A stretch of DNA of 64,000 bases. It comes from Larix kaempferi. Its lineage: Eukaryota > Streptophyta > Pinopsida > Pinales > Pinaceae. The stretch is from the NCBI GenBank assembly GCA_027924585.1, contig BSBM01000252.1, positions 3,906,001 to 3,970,000 of the forward strand, written 5' to 3'. Numbering within the stretch: position 1 is the stretch's first letter; every line of letters starts with the position of its first letter. The translations under genes and the position numbers were made by a program. Shown piece by piece: positions 23,480 to 34,885 of the stretch. The notes below the pieces were generated by a model, which saw only the letters and a program-made list of their open reading frames with translations, was not told the origin of the DNA and did not search any database.

Positions 23480-24541
23480 AACAAGGGTGCATAGTATGCT
23501 CATAGTAGATCCACATTAAATACTAGATGCATACCCAGGCATGCTGTAATGTCAAGATGGAAAGCGTTCTCACCAAACTGTCGAAGAATACTGTACAGAT
23601 CATATCGCAAAGGTTTGAGATTTTTGAATGGGCCTGTGAAGCACTCCTTCTTGAGATGTAACTAAACCTTATCCCTGAATTGGAATATATGAGGAATACA
23701 ATGCTTTTTGTGTCGGGCCTCAGATTTCTCATTTTCTCTATGCAAAATATCCTGTGCTTGTTGCTGGATGTCGCAAATATGTTCTCAAAGCTTGACTGCT
23801 TTGTCAACTTCTCACTAGTTGTGGTCTGTGTCGGAGTTCGACTGTGTCTAGGAGATGATCAAGTTGATAGGTGATGAGGGTTGAAATCTATAATAGATCT
23901 CAAATGGACTCTTTCCTGTAGAGCTTTGTTGAGCACGATTGTAGCTGTGTTGTATGTATGGAATACTATCATCCCATGTGCGTCGATGCTTGTGGTTGTA
24001 CATGCGAAGCAGTTGTACTACAAGGCGATTTACAACTTCCATCTATCCGTCGGTCTGAGGATGGAAAGCTATCATTAATGAGATTCATGTGTCCAGCTGT
24101 TACCAGAGGGTCTTACAAAATATGCTGACAAATCTAGCATCTCAGTCGGAAATAATGGTTGTGGGTAAACCAAAGTGTTTCCAAACATGTGTAAAGAAGA
24201 GTTGAGCGGTCTGTTGCGTTGTCGTAGTATTCTTACATGGTCTGAGAATGGCCATCTTGGAAAATCGGTCGACTACTACCAAGATCGTGTCATGTTGATG
24301 TCTGATAGTAGGATAACCCATCAACTAGTCCATGTAAATAGATTCCCATGGTCGACTAGGTACTGGCAGAGGTGTGTACAATCCGTGTCGTTGATTAGGC
24401 AGTTTAGCAATGGCAAAAACCATGCATGATCCACTGTACTTGTTGACATTGGATTTAAGTGTAGGACAAAAGAAATACTTCTACAGAATAGAAAGTGTCT
24501 TTTCTACTCCAAAGTGTCCTGTAGTTTTGTTGTAGTGCGCA
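23480..24541 (-). pseudogene. Gypsy E integrase region
   Basis: On the minus strand from 24541: an HHCC-finger remnant (HYNKTTGHFG), then the catalytic core (VVVDRFSKMA, PTTIISD at 24142-24324; EVVNR and SYNRAQQSSTGKSPFE at 23848-24042), then a C-terminal domain with GPFKNLKPLRY near 23600. The core is split over several frames by stops and shifts, so no working integrase is encoded. In life integrase inserts the cDNA. The 5-bp CTTTG duplication at this element's ends is the trace of that activity. Confidence 0.87.
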
Positions 24542-25833
24542 TGTAACGTCCCCAGTTTGGCCCCATGGCATTAACATTATAAACGATGTAATAATGTTAG
24601 GAAATCATGGTGAGGAGCTCAAGGCCAAGGCCCCGCCATCGATTTCGTGATGCATATGGTTTGCGTGCTAGCAATGCACAGTGGAAATTCAAATAGCATG
24701 TAATATGCATTTTAATAATAAAAAAATACCCACAACTAGCTATGCAATGCAACAAAGAGATGGGGGCATGATTTCACAAGGAATTGGGAGGGAAAACATT
24801 CAAACCCTTGAGCCAATAGATTCAAGCCAAGTGTCCATGAGAAAACCCATCAAACCCTTAGCTACCCATGTTGACTTTTGTACCCAACCATTGAATTCTC
24901 CCAAGAGTTGGTTGGGGAAATTAATGCCTTGGGAATGGGGAGGTATGGCTGTCCAAAATCGGGTATGGGCAAGCCACCCTCCATGGAAAAACGTGTTGGC
25001 CTCTTGGGGCAAGAATAGAGCCACGAAATGGCTGCCTAAGCCATTATTCAGCATGGCCTTGCTCTCTCACGCAGCTCTAGCTGCCTGGGCGTTTTCCTCC
25101 CTCGTTTTTCTGTGTTTCCCTTCATCCTTTAGCTGGGAAGGGGCGTTTTTGTGCTGGTTACCAGTGGGGAAAGAGAGCAGAACGTTTTGGATCTTCCTGG
25201 AGGTCGTTTAGGCCATTGGAAGGGATCCTAACCCATGGAGAGAAATCGGTTTTGCTCCCTGGGGTTGAAATCGAAATTCCACAGTTCATTGGGTGAACCA
25301 CGAGCTGGGAGAACCAATGTGGACCCTGTTTCATGAACACCTCTGTTGTAAATGTCTAACCCTATTAATAGTCGTTTTGTTGTGAGAAGAAAGAGTATGT
25401 TGGGGTATGGGTGATGGGTAATCCATTATTCTGGCTTGGATGAGATAAAAGGGTTATTGGGCAGTGGTTGAGCTGGAATGTTCCCTTTTCCTTGTGAGAA
25501 TCATGCCCAGCTCGGGGGTGGCCTTCGGACGGACTCAGTATAAGCTGTCGAAGAGCCTACGGTTGGGTGGAACGTTGCAGCGACATAGCTAGTTGCTTGG
25601 GACTACTCTGTTAAAGATAAGTATTCTCTGGTGCCACCTTTCAATTATTTAATTGATGAATATCTTGAATGTATGGCGAATGTGTAAATGAAATTACTTC
25701 TGCTGTGTAATGTAAATATTTATGCCTCTTCATATGTATGGAATGCTTACTTAATTGGTACATGGGGCTGGATGCCCGGTTTTAGCCTCACGATCCCCTC
25801 CATTGCACTGGTATGATGGGTGGGGACGTGATA
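24542..25833. mobile_element. Element F: solo gypsy-type LTR nested in gypsy E
   Basis: The 1292-bp insert starts TGTAACGTCCCCA and ends TGGGGACGTGATA, giving terminal inverted repeats, and is flanked by GCGCA at 24537-24541 and 25834-25838. TGTAAC...CCC ends are typical of plant gypsy LTRs; the final ATA in place of ACA is a mutation. No internal domain or second LTR is present, so it is a solo LTR left by LTR-LTR recombination. It interrupts the gypsy E frame between RNase H and the integrase finger. A 176-codon plus-strand frame inside it (from about 24681) has no recognisable product. Confidence 0.85.
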
Positions 25834-26564
25834 GCGCATCCCAAGTGCTCACTAGTCGGTACACAAAGCTGTCCAAGCTTGTATAGCAATGTGTCTTTCA
25901 ATGAGTAGTTGGAGGTCGACGAATTGTTAGTCTGTAACTGTCGGTAGACTACTGAGAAGTCATTGTCGTCCTCATACAACTGTGGCCAAGTGGTCGTATC
26001 GTATCCATGCATACTCATCACTGTCAAAAGGAGAGTAATGGGTGGTCGACTAAGGCAATCAGTGGTGGCGTTAGCATTACCTTTACGATACTTAATCACC
26101 AACAGGAATTGTTGTAGGTAACTAATCCACTTGATTTGTCGGTTTGTCTGCAACTTTGATTGTGTCGGAGCAAACTGTAGAGGCTTGTGATCAGTGAGAA
26201 TGACTGTTTCCTTGCCAAGGATGTAATGCCTCCATTGCTTGAGAGCTTGCACAATGGCATACAGTTCTTTTTCATACATTGAGTATCTTCGGACTATGTC
26301 ATTAAAAGTCTCGGAATGAAAAGCAACTGGGTGACCATACTGAGTGATAACTGCGCCCAAGGAATAGTCTGATGCGTCCATCTCAATCTCAAAGGGCTGA
26401 TGCAAATCTGGTAACACAAGTACTGGTGCAGTGCAAAGCCTGTGTTTGAGATGTTTAAAAGCTGCTTGATGTGTTGTTGTCCATTGAAAGACAGTTTTCC
26501 CATTTCCCTTCGCAATTGATTCAAGGGCCAGGCTATGTGACTGAAGGCGAGTATGAACCGTCAA
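25834..26564 (-). pseudogene. Gypsy E RNase H domain
   Basis: An open minus-strand frame reads from the RT connection into RNase H: MDASDYSLGAV (first catalytic Asp), YSMYEKELYAIVQAL (Glu), LTDHKPLQF (Asp) and the C-terminal NANATTDCLSR, a changed form of the usual ADALSR. It ends where solo LTR F is inserted, in the linker towards integrase (LCVPTSEHLG). The domain is intact as a frame but detached from RT by a shift near 26561 and from integrase by F. Confidence 0.9.
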
Positions 26565-27472
26565 TAGAAATTCACCAAACCAAGAAAACTTCTTAGTTCT
26601 TGAATGCTTCTAGGAATGGGCCAATCTTTGAGGATCTGTACTTTCTCTGGATCGACGTGAATTCCTACAGATTCAATTACATACCCCAAATATTTGATGC
26701 TGGTCATCGCAAAAGAGCACTTGTCCATGTTTAGATAGAGTCGATTTTGTTGGAGAGTGTCGAGGACTTGTCGAAGATGTCTGACGTGTTCTTCCAATGA
26801 TCGACTGAAAAATCAATATATCATCGAGATAGACAATGATCCATTTGCCGATGAAAGGTCAAAGAATGTTATCCATATGTCACATGAAGGTCACAGGTGC
26901 GTTGGTTAAGCCAAAAGGCATGACTAACCATTCGAACAATCCTTCCTTGGTCTTGAAAGCCGTTTTCCACACATCTGAGGGCTCGATTGGAATCTGATGG
27001 TATCCCAACTTTAGGTCGAGCTTAGTAAGAATTTAGCACCTTTTAGACAGTCGATGAGCTTGTCTATCCGCGTTAGAGGGTAGCGATTCTTTACCGAAAT
27101 TTTGCTGAGAGCTCTGTAGTCGATGCACATGTGCCAAGTCCCATATTTCTTTGGAACTAGGATGACTGGACTTCCACAAGGAGAGGAACTGGGTCAGATA
27201 TGACCTTTGTTGATTAATTCTTGGATCTGTCTATGAATCTCTTCATTTTTTAGAATGGATCTTCTGTAAAAAGATGTGTTCGGAAAAGAAGAACCAGGAA
27301 CAAGTTCAATGGAGTGTTTTACCTGAGAATGTTGAGGTAATCCGTCGGGAGCTTGAAATAGGTTCTGGTACTCATCGAGAATATGATCGACATGCTGCTT
27401 TTGTTGGGAGCTGCATTGGTCGGTGACTTGACTCGTTGTTGCAGTATTCTTAGAATGTTGCGGCTTGATCAT
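26561..27472 (-). pseudogene. Gypsy E reverse transcriptase
   Basis: On the minus strand the RT starts with HSIELVPGSSFPNTSFYRRS (27472-27194), continues through [28 protein letters not shown] and [10 protein letters not shown] to the intact catalytic IVYLDDILIF near 26810-26840, and then the thumb and connection (LDTLQQNRLYLNMDKCSFA, LGYVIES and LRSFLGLVNFY). Frames change near 27190, 27040 and 26800, with TGA in place of a coding triplet after TNAPVTFM. The active site is preserved but the polyprotein is broken. Confidence 0.92.
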
Positions 27473-27479
27473 GATTAAT

Positions 27480-27885
27480 GCGAACTTCTCAGCATGAATG
27501 ATGAGCTTCTTTGCCTATTTTGTAGATATTAGTGTGACCGTTGGTGTACGTTGACGCTCTAGTATGTTGAACCATCAATTTTGGATTTTGACAATCACCT
27601 TCTGAGGTCGTGAATGATAACTTCCATGTCTATCCCAGAGGTAAGGTTTCCCAAACAGGGAGTCAGCTATGGAGAGTGGTGCCACGTCACAAAGTACTTC
27701 ATCTTCAAAATGTTTTATGAAGTAGGTGAGTTTACATTGTTGAGTGATCCATAGTTCTTGTCCATCCTTCATCCAATCGATGTTGTAAGGCTGAGGATGT
27801 GGAGTGGTAACAAGCTAGTTTCTTCATGAGATATTCAGAAACAGAGTTCTTCTAGCTATCGTTGTCCACAATCAGATGTAATGGG
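27480..27885 (-). pseudogene. Gypsy E aspartic protease remnant
   Basis: The minus-strand sequence NPLHLIVDNDS followed by a stop, then KNSVSEYLMKKL, corresponds to the retropepsin active-site region; the usual D-S/T/C-G triad appears as D-N-D, so it would be inactive. The following frame (27772-27575, containing DVAPLSIADSLFGKPYLWDR) is the rest of the domain and the linker to RT. This enzyme normally cleaves the Gag-Pol polyprotein. Confidence 0.8.
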
Positions 27886-27923
27886 TTTCTTTGGACCCAG
27901 ATCCATGTATGGAACAGGTGTTC

Positions 27924-28349
27924 TCATTCCTCCTCCTCAACGATAGTCAAGGCTGTAGGAGAGTTCGATGTCAAAAGGGTCGTTTCATCTGGATCAAATT
28001 CTTCCACCATCTTGTCGAACGCGTCGGAGATCGATACTTTTGTCAAAAATGTCTTCCAAGCTTTGCATTCAGACGTATCATGCCAAGATGAGTGGTAGTA
28101 ATCACACCATTTTCCAGTCGGTGGTTGTTTGCTACATTCCCTTTTTTGAAAAGCCTTCTTACCATGGTCTGGCTTTGGCGGTGTCGGCTGAGAAGTTTTC
28201 AACTTGTCGAAGTCGGCTGGTGCCTTCTTATCACGTGGACATCCTAATTTCGACTTTGTTGCGAAGCGTGCTTTCCCTTTTTGTTTGGTTTCCACTTTGT
28301 TGGCGTAGTGGAATGCATCTATAAGCATATTGACAATCAGAAATTCCAT
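27924..28349 (-). pseudogene. Gypsy E gag C-terminal region with zinc-finger-like motif
   Basis: The frame is basic and Lys/Pro-rich, then has KWCDYYHSSWHDTSECKAWK, a Cys/His cluster in the position of the nucleocapsid zinc finger found in this gypsy group. It ends in an acidic tail. It follows the gag capsid-like frame at 28413-28889, with a frame change between them, and precedes the protease. It would bind element RNA in the particle. Confidence 0.8.
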
Positions 28350-28412
28350 CTCCTGCTGGATGTACTAGGACAATCTGCTGATGTACTTCAACACAAGCAA
28401 TTTCTCTTCTTC

Positions 28413-28889
28413 TTAGATGCCAAGTCTTGCCATGAGTCGGTAGAACTCGTCGGTGTAACTCTGTATTGATTGGTCTTTCCATTGCCTTCGCTGCTGCCAT
28501 TTCTTATATTGCTGCTCGAGGTATTTAGGCAAGTAAAATTCCTTCTGGATATGTTCGACGAATTTATCCCATGTTTCGATGGAGTCTCTGCTTTTCTCCA
28601 TCTTGTCGAGAGGTTCTCCCACCGGCCACCAGCAGTGCACGGAGATTGACATCTTTAAGGATGCAATGGTGACTTTTTCAGCTTTGGAGAGTTGATTTAC
28701 AGCGTAATAGGATTTTAATTGTTGCACCCAATTGTCGACGGATTCCACGTCAATATTACCTTCAAGATTCGGTATGTCCAAATTCATTTGCACTTTGAAG
28801 GGGATGATTTTATCGGAGTGAGTTCTCGTCAAAGATCCTTCGGATGTCGAAGCGAATTGCAAGAGAATCTCATTGAATTGGGTAAACAT
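28413..28889 (-). pseudogene. Gypsy E gag (retrotransposon gag domain)
   Basis: From an ATG at 28889 the frame gives 158 residues with the retrotransposon-gag signature: PNLEGNIDVESVDNWVQQL near the start, then WDKFVEHIQKEFYLPKY and SIQSYTDEFYRLMARL. These helices form the particle shell. The frame stops at 28413 and the gag sequence continues in another frame into the zinc-finger region. It is the best preserved gag in the window. Confidence 0.88.
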
Positions 28890-29085
28890 TTCAGTTCGTT
28901 GTCAAGCCAGAGATTACTCAATAAGTTGTGCTGTCTCATCCGCCGCATGTCTATTGTTCATTTCTTCTATCATTTCTGGAGATCACGTCTGCTTGGATTG
29001 CTGAGATTGCGAGTGATTTTTAACCGACATATGTCAGGTAACTTCGAGAGAAGTGTATACGCAAAACTTAAGCACAACCAATGTT

Positions 29086-29101
29086 GAGTGCTCTGATACC
29101 A
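29086..29101 (-). promoter_or_regulatory. Gypsy E primer-binding site
   Basis: Minus strand TGGTATCAGAGCACTC, one base from the 5' LTR at 29103. It is the initiator tRNA-Met type. Confidence 0.9.
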
Positions 29102-29102
29102 A

Positions 29103-29644
29103 TGATCCGTGTTGTGTCTAGGAAGCACGAGGGGGACAATAGTTCAACTGAATGAGTCGGCTCTGTTATGGTGGAATCTTAATAAACAGAATGAGCAAAA
29201 GCAGGATCACGCAACACAGATAAACACAATATGCAGCAATGCGAACTGTTCTTCTATTAGTTGCAAACAAATCAAAAAAATGATGTATGCTACAATATTA
29301 TACATGCTTATATAGAATTCTGAGATGCTTGGGTTCCTTCCCATTACATTCAGTTGCAAAGAAGAAGTTAGAATGGTTTCAACAGTTCAACCATTACAGT
29401 CGACTGGAAGACAGAGAGACAGTCTATTGAAGCTCGACAGTTGTTGGTCGCATGTCGACCCTGAATGTTGATGTCGCGAACTGTGAGGTTGCTGAACATG
29501 TCAAAGGTTCGGAATGTGTCGTAGTATGTCTATGTCGAGACTCGTTGGAGTTGTGTCGAAATCGGAACCTGTCGAAGTCATGTCGAGTCGAAACTTGTCG
29601 AAGTTGTATAGACATCAATGACTTGCCAACTATGATGTGGATCA
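29103..29644 (-). repeat. Gypsy E 5' LTR (right copy)
   Basis: The LTR is 542 bp, homologous over its full length to 22686-23227 with a few percent substitutions by eye. It shows the same TGTCGA clusters (29440-29610). Confidence 0.92.
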
Positions 29645-29649
29645 CTTTG

Positions 29650-30195
29650 CATATTTCACAAGTTGATGGTGCACAATATGCTAATCCAAAGGATGATTTG
29701 AAGGTTAGATCACATCTTAATAGTACTCCATTTTCACTCACTGACAATGATCTCATGCCTTCTACATATTCTTACAAGATGACTGGCACAATTCCTCAGG
29801 GATGCACTAAAGATGGACGACACTACCACTTGCTTAGGATTGTTTCTCAAGATCCTCAAGTCTCTTTTGGACCCGATATTAAATCACATGGTTCAATGTT
29901 CAATTCTGAAGAGCATTCACAACTGCTTGGGTTAAGTATCAAGCATATCATGCTACAATTGATTCTGAAGAGCTTCCATATTCACTTGCATCCACTGATG
30001 GAGAATTCAAGCACATGTTTTTGTAGCATGATCCACTTCTTCCCAAGAGGAATGCACCTCCATACATCCGATCAAGTTCATATATGCTTGAGTTTGGAGA
30101 AACAACAATTTTTGGTGTGTTTCATGTCCATTCTTGAGGGAGGGTTTTGTTCCCATGAGGTTTTCTCGGTTTCCTCAGTTTACATGGACAGATAA
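29650..30195 (+). pseudogene. Element C internal frame, right part
   Basis: This continues the frame broken at 22685: it reads 181 codons to a stop at 30193-30195. It contains YSYKMTGTIPQGC and GRHYHLLRIVSQDPQVSFGP, which look coding-like in composition but which I do not recognise. The upstream extension of this frame into 29452 is gypsy E LTR sequence and should not be counted. The last 70 codons have a less protein-like composition and may have been shifted. Confidence 0.6.
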
Positions 30196-30269
30196 TAATT
30201 GTTATAGGGTAACCATAATCCTATGTTTCTTGGGACCTACACATACTTTACTCACTCTAATTCAGGCTT

Positions 30270-30278
30270 AAGGGGGCA
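30270..30278 (+). promoter_or_regulatory. Element C polypurine tract
   Basis: AAGGGGGCA directly precedes the 3' LTR start TGTTGGAAC at 30279. Confidence 0.88.
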
Positions 30279-30970
30279 TGTTGGAACATAAATCCATCTA
30301 GAGCATAGGTTAAAACACTTTCATTAAGTCCCTAGGTGTTTAGATATAATTTTTCATGTGCTAGGCTACCAAATTCAATAGTCTAGACCATAGTTGTCTA
30401 CTTTTTCCAAATTTAGACCATTGGAGTGCCCACCATACTATTATGATCCTGCTTTTACATGCTAGAGCACATTTCCTGTATTATTCCTGCTTTTCTAAGA
30501 TAAACACAACTTTTTACTATTTTTTCAGAAAGATTAGGATAAGGAAGTTGCACTAGGATTTATTTGGGTAAGCTTGCTACTTTTTTCCTTACACCACTTC
30601 CATATTTTTCTCCATAAAGCCACTCTTTAGTTGATTTGTTTCACTCATGGTCCATCAAGCCTTTACTTTCCCATTCATGATGACTTGCTATGAGTTGATA
30701 TAGATACTTGCCTAGATTGGGGATTTAGTCTATTATAAGCCTTCTCTTCTATGAGCTTTTTGAATTGCCTTCAGTGCATTTGATTTTCTCTCATGAGGTG
30801 TATTATTTATTGTACTCTTATTGTTCAATAATATTATGATGGCATTTTACTCAATTAAGTTTCTTTTTCTCATGTGTTATGCTCAAATTGTATCCCTTCT
30901 TTACAACCTTGCAAAACTAATTGTGAGGTTTCTTCGGTGAACTAGATTCAGGCTATGACAAATTCTCATA
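30279..30970 (+). repeat. Element C 3' LTR
   Basis: The LTR is 692 bp, equal in length to 21222-21913. It ends CTCATA in place of CTCACA and is followed by the GCCAT target duplication. Confidence 0.92.
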
Positions 30971-30975
30971 GCCAT

Positions 30976-31340
30976 ATGAGTTTTTTCATGAGTTTCCTAG
31001 TTTTCTTCTCAGTAGGAATCCATGAGAACTCCTATTTTGTACTCTATTTTTCCTTTTCAATTTCAATAGAGCTTTTTAACTTATAAAAACAAAGAATATT
31101 TTTATAATTCCATTAACCTATTTTTATTATTTGTGGACATTAATACATTATTTGTAAACTTTTATATATGATTCATTTAAAAAAAAAAAAATACTACATT
31201 TGAACAATTATATGTGTGTGTGTGTGTGTGTATTTCTACATTGCATTTTTGTTTTTTTAATATTTTTGGTAGGTTTAGGGTTTTCCATTAGTTTTCCCGC
31301 TTCTTTCCAATTTGTATGGGGAGATCTACTATTTATGTTA
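30976..31340. other. spacer with LINE-like tail, AT-rich text and a (GT)n run
   Basis: No gene. 30976-31090 has the look of a plant LINE 3' end (TTTTGTACTC, TTCAATAGAGC and ACTTATAAAAA). After that comes AT-rich DNA like 19700-20150 and a GT microsatellite at about 31211-31230. The last five bases, TGTTA (31336-31340), are the element D target duplication. Confidence 0.45.
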
Positions 31341-33366
31341 TGTAATGTCCCAAACTTGGTATTGGGTCACAATGGCCTAATCACATTGGCTCTATTCATT
31401 AGAGTTTGTCAAATTGATGCTAAAGGTCAAATAATTGCCGAGGAGGAAAATTACTAGTTTCCTAGGTTTGGGGTGGAAGCTTTGGGATTTGGAATAATGG
31501 GGATAATAAATGATGTTTGAACATTATAATGGCATAAATATTTAATAAAGGATCTAAATAAATATATACAATTGAAAATCAAAGTGGCGTTTCATCATGA
31601 AGACACATGGAGGAAGTGGGACCCACATATGGCTAGATTTCTCCACTACATTTGGCATCATTCTCTCACCAATTCGAATTCAAGGTGAATGGTAACATAA
31701 TTGGGGGATTCCAAAAGGTATTATTCATTGCATGACTCATCCAAGGTCGAAATATAGAGGAAGAGTAACTCCCATGGAAGAGGAAGAGGCAATTTGGAGC
31801 TAGTGAGACACTTGGGCTAGATTCCCTAGCTCTATGACAACAATAATGAAGATGCTATGACACCTATGACACAAATCAGACCTGAAGGCTGACATATGAC
31901 ATATATGACATGGTAGGGCTAAAAATAGACTCCAAGAGGGCGCTCAAGGGTGTTAGGGAAGCTAAGATGCTTCCACATGTGATTTGGTGGAAGTGGGAGA
32001 CTAGGAATTGTTGTACAAGTGACGTTCTTTGGAATCTCTTCCCAACATGAGTTGGCATGAGTCTCTTGGAAGGAATTAGACCCATGGAGGACATTAGAAG
32101 TTTATAAATTTCAATAACAAAGAATGAAACCAGATTTTGATCATTTGTATAATTTTCAATTGCATTTGTGAAAAGGGAGAGCTAGTGGATGACTAGTTTC
32201 TTGCCTTAGCCAATTTCGAGGGTGAAAGATTCCCATCCAAGTTGGTAATTGGAAAGGCAATTTAGACATTTCATTTGGAGCTTTAATGGAGTCTTTATTT
32301 GCAGGTGTAAGCTACAGGGCAGCTCATGGTTTCTTCTATTGCAGTTCACTCCTTCAACCATTTCCAGTTTTGATGGCATATTCTTGATCCTTGAGGGAGG
32401 GCGTTTTTGGTGAGCTATTGTACTCTTTGGGGAAGATTTTAATGCCCCATTTATTTTTTAATATGAATTAAATACTCTTTTCTTCATCTCCAAAAAGTTT
32501 CAGGTTGAAATTCCAATTAGAAATGTATAAATCTCATTTTTAATGGAAGAACAATGCCATTTCCCCACTACCTTGTTGTGAGCCAATGTGTTGATGATGA
32601 TTTCGAATGAATGGATGATTCTCTGATATATTTTTGATCAATATACTGCCATGGATGTCTTATACAATTTTCATGTACTGTACTTGAGCATTTGAATCTT
32701 TTTTACTCATTTTAATTGCATTGGGAGAAGAAATAGTGTCATTTCCCCAAGGGTCGAATTGGGGATTTTTGCAGTTGAATGGGAGAGGGTGCGAACAGTT
32801 GTAATAAACCATTAATAGTGCATATGATACCTTAATAACATAATTAACACATTACATACCTCTGTTCATAAATTTGAGTGGGTTTGGAGGCATTTGGGAA
32901 GCCATTTTCAGTACATACCTTAGGGGGATTTGAACCCCAAATTACTAGTAAAATTGCATACTTGGTCCAGAATCTTAAGAGAGTTTGCAGAGGTCTTTTG
33001 GTGGCCATATTTTATCCCTTAACATCATATTCAATTCATAATATCATTCATAAACCTTCCTTGAAGATTTGAAGGCATTTGGAGTCAATTTGAGACCTAG
33101 AGACCAATACTAGTCAAAGGGAAATCACTAGTAAAGTTACCTACATTGACCAGAATTGAAAGAGTATTTGCAGAAGTGTTTTAAAGGTACAAAGGCATCC
33201 CTGAAACACATATTTATGTTCTAATATCATTCATATACCTTATCAGAATATTTGGGATCATTTGGGGAAAATTTGGGACCTAGAGATCGAAACTAGTCCA
33301 AGGTCGAACCAAGGAAAAAAGTGGAAAATTGCAATTTTAATAAAATTCCTAATAAGGGACATTACA
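31341..33366 (+). repeat. Element D 5' LTR
   Basis: The LTR is 2026 bp. It includes a 23-bp segment near 31760 that is absent from the 3' copy and lies between AGGAAGAG repeats, so it is a simple slippage indel. Confidence 0.92.
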
Positions 33367-33367
33367 G

Positions 33368-33383
33368 TGGTATCAGAGCATGG
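33368..33383 (+). promoter_or_regulatory. Element D primer-binding site
   Basis: TGGTATCAGAGCATGG lies one base after the LTR end. It is the initiator tRNA-Met type. Confidence 0.9.
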
Positions 33384-33411
33384 TCTTGGAACCTGATGTG
33401 GTATAACATTA

Positions 33412-34706
33412 ATGAATACTAGGAGTCAAAGAAATAAGCCACCACCCTTAGAAACTGAAACTGGATGTACTTTGGTGAAAGGGAAGAAGTAGGAGAAGAA
33501 GTGCATTCATTGGTCACCATGAGTAAGGATGAGAAAGGAACCTTAAAGGAGAATGAGGAGTTTAGGAAATTACTTGAACCATCCTTTGAATACAAGTGGA
33601 GACAATACTTTCAAGAGTTCAGATTGTTGCTTAGTGAAATTGGAAGCAACTTGGAAAAAGTAATGAGCAATGGTTCTCTTTTCAAGGAAAAGGATGAAAC
33701 AATTTATGCCACAAAAGAGGAACCTAATGTAATTGTGGAACATGAGGTACATGGTGATATGTAGGTTCTTGAAGATACTACACTAAAACAAGAAGAAGGA
33801 CAAGCACTTGTCCTTGTTCAAAGGGATTATGAGTTGCCTCATGGAGAGAGTTGCAAAGCCTTGGAAGAGGTACATGATCTCACAATAGTTGGACCAACCA
33901 ATTATGGAGAAGATGAATTAAATATTTCAATGGGTAAGAGTTGTAAAGAATTAAAGTTGGTTCATAATTCCTCACCCCATACTTCTTTTCCAACCACATC
34001 ACTTTGGGATGAAAATTGGGTGAAAGGTTTTTTCCTAGTGGTGCCACATGAGGGGTATGAAACTCCTACCTCTCATTTTGATGATGACATGAATAGAGCA
34101 CCTCATTATTTAGAATTGCAGCAGCATATTGCTTTACCTTATGATGATACATATCCTCATGGATGTATGGATGAGACTTCTTTGAGTCCTTTGAATTCTC
34201 CTTGTTTTTCCTGCTCATTATTTGGTTTAGATTTTAGTGGAGATTCTTCATTCACTTCTTGGATGAAAGAATGCATGGCTGAATATTTTGATGCATATCA
34301 CATTCTCTTGGAGCAGCACTATTGGACATGGGATCCTCACCTATGTCATTGGAGCAGATTTGATGGGTCACTTGAATATTGTATGCAGTTGGAAAATGGT
34401 GGTCTACATGCTTGGAGGTATAAGCACTTTCATGACTCTTTGATGAAGCATCTCCTTTATGTACATTTTCATTATGTTGTTATGTACTTTGATGATATAT
34501 ATTTTGTACTCATGATGTTTGGAAGAATGCATACAAGAAAATGGGATCTAGGAATCCTCTTATCTGATGGTATGGGTTGGAGAGCACTTTTAATTGTTGG
34601 GGTGCAATACAAGCAATGGGACCCTGGAATAATTTTTATCTCATTGGTTTCATATTTTTTGGGGAAGCAAGCAGTATGGGGATGGATTCCCCACTTAATA
34701 AAGTGA
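33412..34706 (+). pseudogene. Element D long internal frame, unknown product
   Basis: An ATG at 33412 starts MNTRSQRNKPPP, the usual kind of gypsy gag N-terminus, but that frame closes near 33492. The overlapping frame from ATG 33465 runs 99 codons to a single TAG (33762-33764), then stays open in the same frame for 313 more codons to 34704-34706. Apart from that TAG the frame would encode about 413 residues. The first part is acidic and helical in character; the rest is rich in His, Trp, Tyr and Asp (WKECMAEYFDAY-like text). No retroviral domain is recognisable. It may be a rapidly evolving gag or an acquired sequence. Confidence 0.55.
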
Positions 34707-34871
34707 TTTTAATCAGAGTAGTGCAGCAGCAAGCATGGTGGTTCCTCTCTAAAATCTTCATGGAAACTCAAAGACTCAAGGTTGGGCAATTCAATGGCAA
34801 CTTCAAAGAATTATACAGAAAGCAGGTTTTTCAACACCCACATTTAAAATTGCTTGAGGACAAGCAATATT

Positions 34872-34883
34872 GGGAAGGGAGGA
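34872..34883 (+). promoter_or_regulatory. Element D polypurine tract
   Basis: GGGAAGGGAGGA lies directly upstream of the 3' LTR. It is preceded by TTGAGGACAAGCAA (about 34853), a sequence commonly seen just before the PPT of plant gypsy and LARD elements. Confidence 0.85.
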
Positions 34884-34885
34884 TT

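Larger units (their letters stand above)
22686..29644 (-). mobile_element. Gypsy E: full-structure Ty3/gypsy retrotransposon nested in element C
   Basis: 542-bp LTRs lie at 22686-23227 and 29103-29644, with terminal TGATCC/GGATCA and a perfect target duplication CTTTG at 22681-22685 and 29645-29649. On the minus strand the order is LTR, Met-type PBS, gag, zinc-finger region, protease, RT, RNase H, integrase, PPT, LTR. RT before integrase identifies Ty3/gypsy. Solo LTR F splits it between RNase H and integrase; without F it is about 5.7 kb. Frameshifts and stops in most domains make it inactive, although the RT YLDD motif is kept. Confidence 0.93.
21222..30970 (+). mobile_element. Element C: non-autonomous gag-only LTR retrotransposon, host of gypsy E
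   Basis: LTRs at 21222-21913 and 30279-30970 are both 692 bp. A perfect 5-bp target duplication, GCCAT, lies at 21217-21221 and 30971-30975. The element has a Met PBS and a PPT. Without gypsy E and one CTTTG it is about 2.8 kb, with an interior of 1.4 kb. The interior encodes a copia-type gag N-terminus followed by a long frame, and nothing from protease, integrase, RT or RNase H. This matches the published class of plant terminal-repeat elements that carry only GAG. Assignment to that class is my inference. Confidence 0.88.

Noticed and set aside
24681-25211. A 176-codon plus-strand frame inside solo LTR F
   Set aside because: It lies wholly within an LTR, has no recognisable domain, and overlaps an 84-codon frame on the other strand.
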